Shown here: piece by piece, positions 8,601 through 16,071 of the stretch
Position numbering within the stretch: the first letter of the stretch is position 1
How the letters are laid out: every line of letters starts with the position of its first letter
Assembly (NCBI GenBank): GCA_013154375.1
Contig: JAADCR010000026.1
Location: 1-39,128, forward strand
Direction of reading: 5' to 3'
DNA length: 39,128 nucleotides
Source: Aquificota bacterium
GTDB taxonomy: Bacteria; Aquificota; Aquificia; Aquificales; Aquificaceae
Made by a program: the position numbers and the translations under genes
Notes under the pieces: model-generated
What the model was told of the DNA's origin: nothing
What the model saw: the letters and a program-made list of their open reading frames with translations, nothing else
Databases searched by the model: none

Positions 8601-9430
8601 TAGTGGCGTTGGTGCTGGTGCTTTTTCTGAGTCTTTCGTACGAGGCGGCGGGGCTGCTGGAGGAGGTCACGGCCCTTAACCGGACCTTTACGACCGTCTA
8701 CCGTAAAGAGCAGGCCTTCTTACTTACCGAGAGCTTGCTGCCTAAGGCGCTCGAGCTGCTTACTCAGGAGGACGGCTCTTACGACGCGCTTACCGACGCG
8801 TGGGCCAGACCCTTCTCTTACGAGACGCCCTTAGGCACGCTGGAGGTAACCGTAGTAGACAAGGAGCGGTTTCTAAACCCTAACCTTCTGGGCTCTTCGC
8901 GGGCTTACGACGAGGCGTTCGAGCGGCTGCTGAGGCTCTTAGGCATAGACCCTATTCTGGCTTACTACATAAAAGTCTGGATAGGTAAGGCCGAGGGAAG
9001 CCTCCCGACGGACTACCCGCCCAAGCGTAAGCCCATGGACTCTATTTACGAGATTGAGCTCTTCTGGCCGGACCGCGAGGAGCTTTACGGGAGTAAAGAC
9101 AAGCCCGGGCTTTACGAGTTTATAAGCGTTTTTGCCGGCCCTAAGGTAAATATTAACACCGCCCCGCCGCTCGTTTTAATGGCTCTCGACGAGCGGATAA
9201 CGCCGCATCTGGCACGGGCCGTGGCGCGGGCCCGTAGCGAGCGGCCCTTTAAGACGCTTAAGGAGCTTCTGCGCGTCGAGGGCGTGACGCTGGACCTGCT
9301 TTACCGGCTCGAGCGGCTCGCGGGCGTAAAGAGCGAGAACTTCCGCTTAGTTTTTAAGCTCGAGGGGTTTGAGGAGCGCGTCTACTTTAACCGGCCTAAG
9401 CGTAAGCTCCTTCTTAAGGAGATTTACTGA
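8597..9430 (+). CDS. gspK: Type II secretion minor pseudopilin GspK
   Basis: A 277-residue pseudopilin that in the family caps the pseudopilus tip. It has an N-terminal hydrophobic helix (residues 2-20), the motif DAWARPFSYETPLGTLEVTVVD (starting near residue 67) and the highly typical NINTAPPLVLMAL (185-197) followed by the GspK helix-hairpin-type repeat. The GTG start overlaps the upstream stop codon (GTGA). The in-frame codons just before this GTG read RAVKGGAVV, which resembles the prepilin cleavage context, but no standard start codon exists in that extension before the stop at 8555. Either the leader is shortened or translation starts at an unusual codon. Confidence 0.88.
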   Translation: MIVALVLVLFLSLSYEAAGLLEEVTALNRTFTTVYRKEQAFLLTESLLPKALELLTQEDGSYDALTDAWARPFSYETPLGTLEVTVVDKERFLNPNLLGSSRAYDEAFERLLRLLGIDPILAYYIKVWIGKAEGSLPTDYPPKRKPMDSIYEIELFWPDREELYGSKDKPGLYEFISVFAGPKVNINTAPPLVLMALDERITPHLARAVARARSERPFKTLKELLRVEGVTLDLLYRLERLAGVKSENFRLVFKLEGFEERVYFNRPKRKLLLKEIY

Positions 9431-10602
9431 TGGAGTTCAGGTACGAGGGTCTGGCGGAAGGGCGGCGCGTAAGGGGCGTAGTAGAGGCGGCCAGCCGGGC
9501 AGAGGCGGTTAAGAAGCTAAAGAGCGAGGGGGTAAAGCCCTTAAAGGTGGAGCCGGTAAAGAGGCGGCTCTTTAGCTTTAGAAGGGGGCCCTCGGAGGAG
9601 GAGCTGGCGTTCGCCCTCGTACAGCTGGCGACGCTCCTCTCGGCGGGGCTGCCGCTGCCTAAGGCGCTCGAGCTGGCGGCCCGTCAGGTCGAGAGTAAGG
9701 AGCTCTCGAGCGCTTTCTTGACGGTCAAGAAGGCCCTCGAGCGGGGCGAGCCGCTGCCCGAGGCCTTTAGGAAGGCGGGCGTGTTTCCGGAGTACCTTAC
9801 GCACATGCTCTCGGCGGTCCAGCGGGGGGAGAACCTCGAGTTTATCCTCCGTACGGCAGGCGAGTACCTGCGTAAGGTGGCCGCTTTTAAGGCCCGCGTG
9901 CTTAACGCCCTTATATACCCGACGGTGGTAATTCTGTTTAGCTTCGTCTCGCTGCTGGTGACGGTTACCGTGGTGGTGCCTAAGGTGGCGGGCGTGCTCG
10001 AGAGCTTGGGCAGGGAGCTGCCGCTGGCCACGCGGGCGGTGCTGCTGCTTTCTAAGCTCCTCTCGTCCGCTCTGCCGCTTCTGCCTATGGCCGTAGCCGC
10101 CTTTCTGTGGCGCGAGCGGCTCTTAGGGCCCGAGCGGGCGGGGGCGCTTCTTCTTAAGCTGCCCGTTTACGGTAAGGTGAGCTTCTACTTTAATCTGGCG
10201 CGCTTTGCCCGCACGCTGGCCATGCTCTTAAGGGCGGCCGTCCCGCTGCCTCAGGCGGTGCTTTTAGCGTCTAAGAGCGTCACGAACGCCTTTATAAGGA
10301 AGAAGCTCGAGCAGCTCGTGCCCGAGCTCGAGCGGGGTAAGAGCCTCTCGGAGCTGCTTAAAAGGACGAGCGTATTTCCCGAGACCTTCGTGAACTTGGT
10401 AGAGACCGGCGAGGCGAGCGGGGAGCTGGAGAGGATGCTCGAGCTGCTGGCGGACACTTACGAAGAGCTTGCCGAGCGCGTGGTGGAGTTCTGGCTCAGG
10501 GTGGCCGAGCCGCTGGCCATCCTCGTTATAGGCCTCGTGGTGGGTCTGGTGGTCGTAAGCGTGCTGCTGCCGCTTACCGAGGTTAGCGCGGGCTTAGGCT
10601 GA
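9430..10602 (+). CDS. gspF: Type II secretion inner-membrane platform protein GspF
   Basis: A 390-residue polytopic protein with the family's duplicated cytoplasmic domain and three membrane segments (about residues 160-185, 205-225 and 355-378). The N-terminal FRYEGLAEGRRVRGVVEA strand, LATLLSAGLPLPKALELA and the second-copy FARTLAMLLRAAVPLPQAV with ETGEASGELERML are typical. It shares one base with gspK (TGATG). No gspE ATPase, gspG pseudopilin or prepilin peptidase is seen nearby, so the rest of the secretion system must be elsewhere. Its 3' end overlaps the convergent pabC gene by 20 bases. Confidence 0.95.
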   Translation: MEFRYEGLAEGRRVRGVVEAASRAEAVKKLKSEGVKPLKVEPVKRRLFSFRRGPSEEELAFALVQLATLLSAGLPLPKALELAARQVESKELSSAFLTVKKALERGEPLPEAFRKAGVFPEYLTHMLSAVQRGENLEFILRTAGEYLRKVAAFKARVLNALIYPTVVILFSFVSLLVTVTVVVPKVAGVLESLGRELPLATRAVLLLSKLLSSALPLLPMAVAAFLWRERLLGPERAGALLLKLPVYGKVSFYFNLARFARTLAMLLRAAVPLPQAVLLASKSVTNAFIRKKLEQLVPELERGKSLSELLKRTSVFPETFVNLVETGEASGELERMLELLADTYEELAERVVEFWLRVAEPLAILVIGLVVGLVVVSVLLPLTEVSAGLG

Positions 10603-11320
10603 GCTCTTTTTTAAGAAGAAGCTCGTTAAGCTCGGCGGCGAGCCCGGGCTTAGGCGCGAGCGTCTGCTGCTCAAGCCTAAAGACGGGCAGAAAGCCCGTA
10701 AGTGAGTTAACTAAAAAGAGCGCGCCCGAGCGTAGCCGTTCGGGCTTTAACGGCTCGTAAACGAGGCTTAGCTCCCGTTCGAGGAAGCTCAGGGTGGTGC
10801 TCGGGAGGGCGCCCTCTTCGGGCGGCGGGGCGTAGAAGCGTCCGCTTTTGTAAAGCAGCAGGGCGGCGCTCGAGCTCTCGCAGAGCCGTCCCTTCTCGTT
10901 AAGAACGAGCGCGTCGTAAAAGCCGCGGCTCGTCGCGTGGCGCTTAACGAGGGCGTTAAAGAGGTAGGAGGTGGTTTTGTGGCGCGTAAGCGGGTCGGTG
11001 GAGTGGCGTCTGTAGGGCGAGAAGCAGAGCGCGGCTTTAAGCGGGACGGCCGGCAGGGGCCGCGTAAGCAGTAGTAGCTCGTAGCCTTCGGGCCTCTCCC
11101 AGTAGAGGGGGCTGCCGCGGAAGGTAAGCACGAGCTTAACGGCCAGAGGGCCTTTGAGCTTTTTTATAGGCTTCGTAAACTCCTCGTAGCTGGGGCAGGG
11201 CAGGCCCAGCTCGTCCGCCGAGCGGCGGAGCCGCTCGTAGTGAAGGGGTAGCTTTGCGCTGCGGCCGAGCCACCTTACGGTCTCAAAAAGCCCTTCGCCG
11301 AACTGGAGGGTCCGGTTCAC
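10583..11320 (-). CDS. pabC: Aminodeoxychorismate lyase / class IV PLP aminotransferase
   Basis: A 245-residue fold-type IV PLP enzyme. The PLP lysine is Lys115 in RHKTTSYLFN, and the family's YDALVLNEKGRLCESSSAAL segment includes Glu148. The N-terminus QFGEGLFETVRW and the short length favour 4-amino-4-deoxychorismate lyase, which makes p-aminobenzoate for folate, over branched-chain aminotransferase (normally about 300 residues). A D-amino-acid transaminase-like role cannot be excluded. It starts inside the end of the DprE1-like gene (4-base overlap) and is the last gene of the minus-strand cluster. It may be there only by operon packing, since folate has no clear link to the sugar-lipid genes upstream. 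Confidence 0.8.
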   Translation of the reverse strand: MNRTLQFGEGLFETVRWLGRSAKLPLHYERLRRSADELGLPCPSYEEFTKPIKKLKGPLAVKLVLTFRGSPLYWERPEGYELLLLTRPLPAVPLKAALCFSPYRRHSTDPLTRHKTTSYLFNALVKRHATSRGFYDALVLNEKGRLCESSSAALLLYKSGRFYAPPPEEGALPSTTLSFLERELSLVYEPLKPERLRSGALFLVNSLTGFLPVFRLEQQTLAPKPGLAAELNELLLKKELSLSPR

Positions 11321-12567
11321 AGGCCTAACCTCGTGCTCAGGTACGACTCGAAGCGGCCGGCGGCGCCGAGCTCTTTGCGGAGCTTTTTAAACTCGTCCGC
11401 CTGCTCGCCGTAAGCCCCGTAGAAGGCCCGGCGGCTTAGAAAGGCGTCTTTTACCAGATAGTGTCTCCCGCCGTAGCCGAGCACGAGCCGCTCGAGCCTG
11501 CGCATAAGCTCGGGCAGGCCTTCCGTAAGCGGGAAGTCGAGCGCTAAAGAGAAGCCGCGCCTTATAAAGCTTAAAAGGCCCTCGCCGCCGCCGCGGTGGT
11601 ACTTAAGGACGGCCAAGTACGGCCTTAGGCCCGAAGAGCTTAAGAGCTTAAGTACCTCGCTTAAGGCCTCGGGGGCTTTCTCTTCGGGCAGGAGAAACTG
11701 CGTCTGCGTAAAGCCCTCGGGCAGGTAGAAGCGGTTCCAGCCGCGCCAGCGGTCGAGCGGGAAGAAGAAGCGTGCGTAGCACTCGAGCGTCTCTCCTTCG
11801 CCCCGGGCGTAGTAGAGGGCGTCGTAGAGCCGGACGAGAAGCTCCCTCGGGAGCGGGGGCTTTAAGAAAGGTAAGGGCTTTAGGCGGCAGGGCCGGTTTA
11901 GCTCGGTAAACGAGCCGGTGAGGACTATGCTTCTGTTGCCCGTAGGGTCGTTAAGAAGGTCGAGCCAAGCCACGGAGTACTCGGCGGCCGGCTCTTTTAG
12001 GAGCGTAAGCAGCTCGTCGAGGTCTTTCGGCTTTAAGCGTTTTACTTTAAGAAAGGCTCCTTTTACGCGCCGCAGGCGCGTCTTTACTCTTAAGATAAAG
12101 CCTAAAAGGCCTAAGCCTCCGCAGAAGGCTTTAAAGAGCTCGTCGCCCTTCTTTACGGTCAGCCGCTCGCCCGAAGGGAGAAGCACCGTAAGCTCTTCTA
12201 CGAACGAGCAGAAGGTTACGGGCTCGTCGTTTTTGCCGTGGACATCGGCGCTTACGGCTCCGCCTAAGGTGACGCCCGCCGTGCCCGGTACCACGGGCGG
12301 GAAGAAGCCGCGCGGGAGAAAGAGCTCTACAATCTCGCCGAGCGTAACGCCCGCCTGCGCTTCGAGCAGACCCGTCTTCTCGTCGAACGACAGGAGGTAG
12401 CCGAGCCGTTCGCTTTTTAACAGGCGGGGCGAGAGACAGGCGTCGTTGTAGCAGCGGCCTCTGCCGTAAGGCAGCAGAGGGGTCTCTTTAAGGGCGGCCG
12501 CGACGGCCTGCTCGTTAGGCGGCGTCTCGGCGTAGACGGGCAGACGGGGAAAGTAGGTCCAGTTCAT
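11317..12567 (-). CDS. DprE1-like FAD-dependent polyprenyl-phosphoryl-ribose oxidase
   Basis: A 416-residue FAD-binding PCMH-type oxidase. The first FAD-contact motif is YGRGRCYNDACL (34-45), and GTAGVTLGGAVSADVHGKN (95-113) is the strongest sign of the DprE1 family, in which the following residues pack against the flavin. A C-terminal D-arabinono-lactone-oxidase-like part shows YLPEGFTQTQFLLP and YHRGGGEGLLSF. In mycobacteria DprE1 oxidises the 2'-OH of decaprenyl-phosphoryl-ribose as the first half of its epimerisation to the arabinose form. It overlaps the ubiA-like gene by 4 bases, and that partner makes exactly this substrate class. No recognisable DprE2 reductase is adjacent. Confidence 0.78.
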   Translation of the reverse strand: MNWTYFPRLPVYAETPPNEQAVAAALKETPLLPYGRGRCYNDACLSPRLLKSERLGYLLSFDEKTGLLEAQAGVTLGEIVELFLPRGFFPPVVPGTAGVTLGGAVSADVHGKNDEPVTFCSFVEELTVLLPSGERLTVKKGDELFKAFCGGLGLLGFILRVKTRLRRVKGAFLKVKRLKPKDLDELLTLLKEPAAEYSVAWLDLLNDPTGNRSIVLTGSFTELNRPCRLKPLPFLKPPLPRELLVRLYDALYYARGEGETLECYARFFFPLDRWRGWNRFYLPEGFTQTQFLLPEEKAPEALSEVLKLLSSSGLRPYLAVLKYHRGGGEGLLSFIRRGFSLALDFPLTEGLPELMRRLERLVLGYGGRHYLVKDAFLSRRAFYGAYGEQADEFKKLRKELGAAGRFESYLSTRLGL

Positions 12568-13406
12568 GCTCGGAGTAGATGATAGCAGGCGAGCCAGAGT
12601 AAGACAACCAGCTGGAGGAAGCGGTCTTTAAAGATTAAGGCTACGGGGTTGCCGCCCATCTTGCCGTAAAAGACGGCCCAGAAGTAGCGGAGAAAGCCGA
12701 GAACCACGAGGGGAGTGGTAAGGTATAGCTTGCTCCCGCTGTGCTCGACGACGGTGAAGATGGCGTAAAGCGTCACGGTTATAGAGGCGGTAAAGAGGAC
12801 GGCCGAGTAGAGAAACCGCTCGTCGTAAAACTTTAAGACCTTCCGCGTGAGGATGCCTTTTTTAAGCAGGCGGGCGTCCTCGTAGCGCTTGGCCAGCGCT
12901 ATAAAGAGCGCCAAGTGGAAGGTAATAAGCAGTATCCAGTCCGAGAGGGGTACGGCCGAGGCCTCCGCTCCGGCCCAGAGGCGCAGAAGAAAGCCCGAGC
13001 TTACGATAAGAACGTCCAGCAGGGGCAGGTTCTTAGCCCAGAACGAGTAGAGGAGGTTTAAAAGTAGGTAAAGAAGCGTTACGGCCGCAACGCCCGCCGC
13101 AAAGCCAAAAAGCAGTCCCGAGAGGGCTAAAAAGGCGGCGTGCAGGAGCGCCTCCTCGGGCTTAACCTCGCCCGAGGCTATAGGGCGTTGCCGCTTCTCC
13201 GGGTGTAGGCGGTCGAGGCGGCGGTCCGCAAGGTCGTTAATAACGTAAACGGCGCTCGAGACGAGGCTAAACGCCAGAAAGGCTAAAAAAGCCCTAAAGA
13301 GCCCTCCGGGCTCAAAGACGCCGGCAAAAAAGGGCGGGGCGAAAACTAGTAGGTTTTTAACCCAGTGCCGGACGCGGTAGAGCCTTGCGTAGACGCGTAA
13401 ACGCAC
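12564..13406 (-). CDS. UbiA-family polyprenyl-phosphate phosphoribosyltransferase
   Basis: A 280-residue membrane prenyltransferase with eight or nine predicted helices. The signature NDLADRRLDRLHPEKRQRP (57-75) holds the Asp-rich metal site and the HPxKxxRP extension that is typical of decaprenyl-phosphate 5-phosphoribosyltransferases (Rv3806c group) rather than of quinone-pathway UbiA. The second motif is AKRYEDARLLKK. The family transfers phosphoribose from PRPP to polyprenyl phosphate at the inner membrane. The next gene encodes the DprE1-like oxidase that would act on the dephosphorylated product. The start (ATG 13406) fits the RVRHWVKNLLVFAP N-terminus but lies 61 bases inside the glycosyltransferase gene. 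Confidence 0.85.
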   Translation of the reverse strand: MRLRVYARLYRVRHWVKNLLVFAPPFFAGVFEPGGLFRAFLAFLAFSLVSSAVYVINDLADRRLDRLHPEKRQRPIASGEVKPEEALLHAAFLALSGLLFGFAAGVAAVTLLYLLLNLLYSFWAKNLPLLDVLIVSSGFLLRLWAGAEASAVPLSDWILLITFHLALFIALAKRYEDARLLKKGILTRKVLKFYDERFLYSAVLFTASITVTLYAIFTVVEHSGSKLYLTTPLVVLGFLRYFWAVFYGKMGGNPVALIFKDRFLQLVVLLWLACYHLLRA

Positions 13407-15022
13407 GAGCTTCTCCTGTCGTTTACGAGAAAGACCGCGTCGTTATCTTTTAAGCTTATCTTTATTTTAAACTCCTCAACCCGGCACGAGGGCTTGAGCT
13501 CTTTACACTCCTTCGCAAGCTTTATCTCGTAAACCACGCCCTCTTTCTTTACGCGTAAAGTCCGCCCGTCGCGCTCGGCCCTTTTAAAGACGCGCTCGGG
13601 CGACATGTTAGCCGTATGCCCGAAAAACTCGGCCAGAGAGCGGAGCTTTACCCGCAGCTCGAGCCCGTCGTTTTTAAGCTTTAAAAGCTCGTACGCGGGT
13701 TTACGCGTAAGGAAGTTAAACACGGGCACCACTTCTCCTCTAAGCCCCAGCACCGCCGCCACGCCCTTAACGCCGTAGTTAAAGCAAGCGTCCTTGCCAA
13801 TAAGGTAAACGCGGCCGCCCCTCGAGCATGCCTTAAGCTCCTCCGCCAGAACGCGGCACTCCTCGCGGAAAGCCGCGTAAACAGAAGCCAGACCACTAAA
13901 CCCGCCGAGTAAAAACAGCGTGTGTAGCTGCACCAGCAGCACCGCGGCCAGAAAGCCGTAAAGGAGCGCCGGCCGGCTTTTAAGAAGCTCCGCCACGGCT
14001 GCGAGCGTGAAAAACCGGCCGTAGAGCACGAACCTCAGGTTCACGCCCCCGAGGCTCGTTTTCACCAGAAGCGGAAAGGCGTCGTAAACGACGGCAAAAC
14101 CGCCCAGAAACGGGCTTACCCTCCTGAGCGCCAGCCCGGCGATGAGCATAAAAAGGCTAAGGGCGTTTAATATAAGACCCAGCTTGTCAAAAACCGAGGA
14201 GTTCTCCCAGACGAGCTTTACCGTCTCGGTGAGACTAAAGCCGTGGAAGAAGTAGAGCTCCAAGTTAACGAGCACCAGCGGGACGAACGGGAGCTTAGAC
14301 GGGGCCGAGCCGTCGAGGCCTACCGTCTTCTCCGAGCCCACGGCGCCGAAAACGGCGAGCTTGTAAAGCACGTAGACGGCGGCGCTGAGCAGAAAGGCCG
14401 CCGCCCAGCCGTAGCGGCGTAAAAACAGCTCCCTAAGGCCCGTAAGCACCGGGAAGAGGAGAAACTGCTCTTTCGTTAACAGCCCTACGGCGTTAAGCGC
14501 GAAGGCGAGCCCCTTCCGGCCGCTTAGGTAAAGCGTCAGGGCCGCCAGCAGAAGCGTAAAAGCTATGGTGTCCTGAGCAAAGTCCCAGCTGTAAGCAAGA
14601 CCCGCGCCCTCGGGAAAAGTAAAGACTATAAAGCTTACGAGCAGCGCCGGCCCCCGCGAGCCCGTGACGAAACGGCGGACGAAACCGTAAGCCAGCGCGG
14701 ACGAGAGGGCGTGAAAGAGCAGCCCCGCCACCGGAAACAGGTAGAACCTGCCTCCCGACAGCTCGTAGAGCAGCCAAGTAAGAAAGTTAAAGACGGGCCG
14801 CACGTAGTGGTAAACCTGATAGCTGAGCTCGCCGTGGAGCGTAAAGTACTCGCGGTAGCCCTCTAAAAACCACGAGCCGGGATTAAACGACTGCGAGTGG
14901 GCCAGAATCACCCAGAGGTCCGTGGCCGGGTAGAACTTCGTTATGGCGTCTTTAAACGAGACGAGCAGCACAAGTGCGTAAAAGACGAAGAGCAGAAGCC
15001 CCTCTAATAAAACTTTAGACAT
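13346..15022 (-). CDS. Polytopic GT-C-type glycosyltransferase (putative)
   Basis: A 558-residue inner-membrane protein. After a first helix (about 6-23) the periplasmic loop carries the acidic-Trp motif ATDLW (Asp35), as expected for the catalytic loop of GT-C enzymes. YHYVRPVFNFLTWLLYEL and LLFHALSSALAYG resemble the O-mannosyltransferase/TMTC-type core. About ten further helices follow to about residue 385, then a soluble, Lys/Arg-rich domain of about 170 residues. GT-C enzymes use lipid-phosphate sugars, so the adjacent UbiA/DprE1 pair could supply its donor. The acceptor (protein, lipopolysaccharide or lipid) is not visible. Its start is 20 bases from the divergent dehydrogenase gene, with TATATT 7 bases before the ATG. 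Confidence 0.65.
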   Translation of the reverse strand: MSKVLLEGLLLFVFYALVLLVSFKDAITKFYPATDLWVILAHSQSFNPGSWFLEGYREYFTLHGELSYQVYHYVRPVFNFLTWLLYELSGGRFYLFPVAGLLFHALSSALAYGFVRRFVTGSRGPALLVSFIVFTFPEGAGLAYSWDFAQDTIAFTLLLAALTLYLSGRKGLAFALNAVGLLTKEQFLLFPVLTGLRELFLRRYGWAAAFLLSAAVYVLYKLAVFGAVGSEKTVGLDGSAPSKLPFVPLVLVNLELYFFHGFSLTETVKLVWENSSVFDKLGLILNALSLFMLIAGLALRRVSPFLGGFAVVYDAFPLLVKTSLGGVNLRFVLYGRFFTLAAVAELLKSRPALLYGFLAAVLLVQLHTLFLLGGFSGLASVYAAFREECRVLAEELKACSRGGRVYLIGKDACFNYGVKGVAAVLGLRGEVVPVFNFLTRKPAYELLKLKNDGLELRVKLRSLAEFFGHTANMSPERVFKRAERDGRTLRVKKEGVVYEIKLAKECKELKPSCRVEEFKIKISLKDNDAVFLVNDRRSSCVYASTQGSTASGTGLKTY

Positions 15023-15042
15023 TAACTACAATATATACCGTC
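15023..15042. promoter_or_regulatory. 20-base divergent promoter between the glycosyltransferase and MDR genes
   Basis: The gap contains an alternating A/T core (AATATATAC). On the minus strand TATATT is followed by 7 bases and then the glycosyltransferase ATG. On the plus strand TATATA lies 5 bases, or TACAAT 10 bases, before the MDR ATG. No ribosome binding site is present on either side, so both genes are candidate leaderless transcripts. Confidence 0.45.
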
Positions 15043-16071
15043 ATGAAAGCGGTACTGCTGACCGCCTTCGGCGGTACGGATAAGCTTAAGCTATCCGAGC
15101 TGCCCGAGCCCGAGGTGGGCCCCTGCGAGGTGCTCGTCCGCGTTAAGGCCGTGGCGCTCAACCACCTCGACCTCTGGGTAAGGAAGGGAGCCCTGCCCGT
15201 AAAGCCCGAGCTGCCGCACGTGCTCGGCTCGGACGTTGCGGGCGTGGTGGTAAAGACGGGGCCGGGCGTAAAGAAGTTTAAAGAGGGCGACGAGGTGGTG
15301 GTTATGCCCGGCCTCTCGTGCGGCCTGTGCGAGCACTGCCAGAGCGGCGACGACAACCTCTGTCCCGAGTACGACATTCTCGGCCTTAGAAGCAGAGGCG
15401 GCTACGCCGAGCTCGTAAAAGTACCCGAGCGGAACCTCCTTAAAAAGCCTAAAAACCTCTCGTTTGAGGAGGCCGCCTCTTACCCGCTTACCTTTCTAAC
15501 CGCTTGGAACGCCCTCGTGGACAAGATACGGATAAAGCCGGGCGAGCGCGTTTTAATATGGGCCGGAGGCTCGGGCGTGGGCGTGGCCGCCGTCCAGATA
15601 GCCAAGCTCTTTAACGCCTTCGTAATTACCACCGTAGGCAGCTCCGAGAAGGCCCAAAAGTGCAGGCAGCTCGGCGCCGACGTCGTTATTAACCACTACG
15701 AAGAGGACGCGCTTACGCGCGTAAAGGAGCTCTTCCCGGAAGGGATAGACGCGGTGGTGGACCACGTGGGCAGCAAGACGCTGCCTACGGGACTTAAGCT
15801 GCTTAAAAAAGGCGGGCGGCTCGCCTTCTTCGGCACCACCACCGGGAGCGAAGTAGGCGTTAACCTCCGCGAGCTGTTTACGCGCGAGATAAAGCTCTAC
15901 GGCGTTTACATGGGACGGAGGGGCAGTCTGTTTAAGATAACGCGGCTGTTTGAAGAAGGTAAGCTGAGGCCCGTGATAGACCGCGTCTTTAGGCTCGAGG
16001 AGGCGGCGCGGGCGCACGAGTACCTCGAGAGCTCTAAGCACTTCGGTAAAGTGGTTCTGAAGGTGGACTGA
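15043..16071 (+). CDS. MDR-family zinc-containing oxidoreductase (quinone reductase/alcohol dehydrogenase-like)
   Basis: A 342-residue medium-chain dehydrogenase. The four structural-zinc cysteines are present (Cys93, Cys96, Cys99 and Cys107 in CGLCEHCQSGDDNLC). The catalytic-zinc cysteine seen in true alcohol dehydrogenases is replaced in NHLDLW (residues 40-45), which points to a quinone-oxidoreductase or enoyl-reductase-like activity. The nucleotide-binding loop WAGGSGVGVAAVQIA is at about residue 173. The substrate cannot be told from the sequence. It shares one base with murC (TGATG), so it is the first gene of a dehydrogenase, murC, acyltransferase operon, without an obvious functional link. 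Confidence 0.85.
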   Translation: MKAVLLTAFGGTDKLKLSELPEPEVGPCEVLVRVKAVALNHLDLWVRKGALPVKPELPHVLGSDVAGVVVKTGPGVKKFKEGDEVVVMPGLSCGLCEHCQSGDDNLCPEYDILGLRSRGGYAELVKVPERNLLKKPKNLSFEEAASYPLTFLTAWNALVDKIRIKPGERVLIWAGGSGVGVAAVQIAKLFNAFVITTVGSSEKAQKCRQLGADVVINHYEEDALTRVKELFPEGIDAVVDHVGSKTLPTGLKLLKKGGRLAFFGTTTGSEVGVNLRELFTREIKLYGVYMGRRGSLFKITRLFEEGKLRPVIDRVFRLEEAARAHEYLESSKHFGKVVLKVD

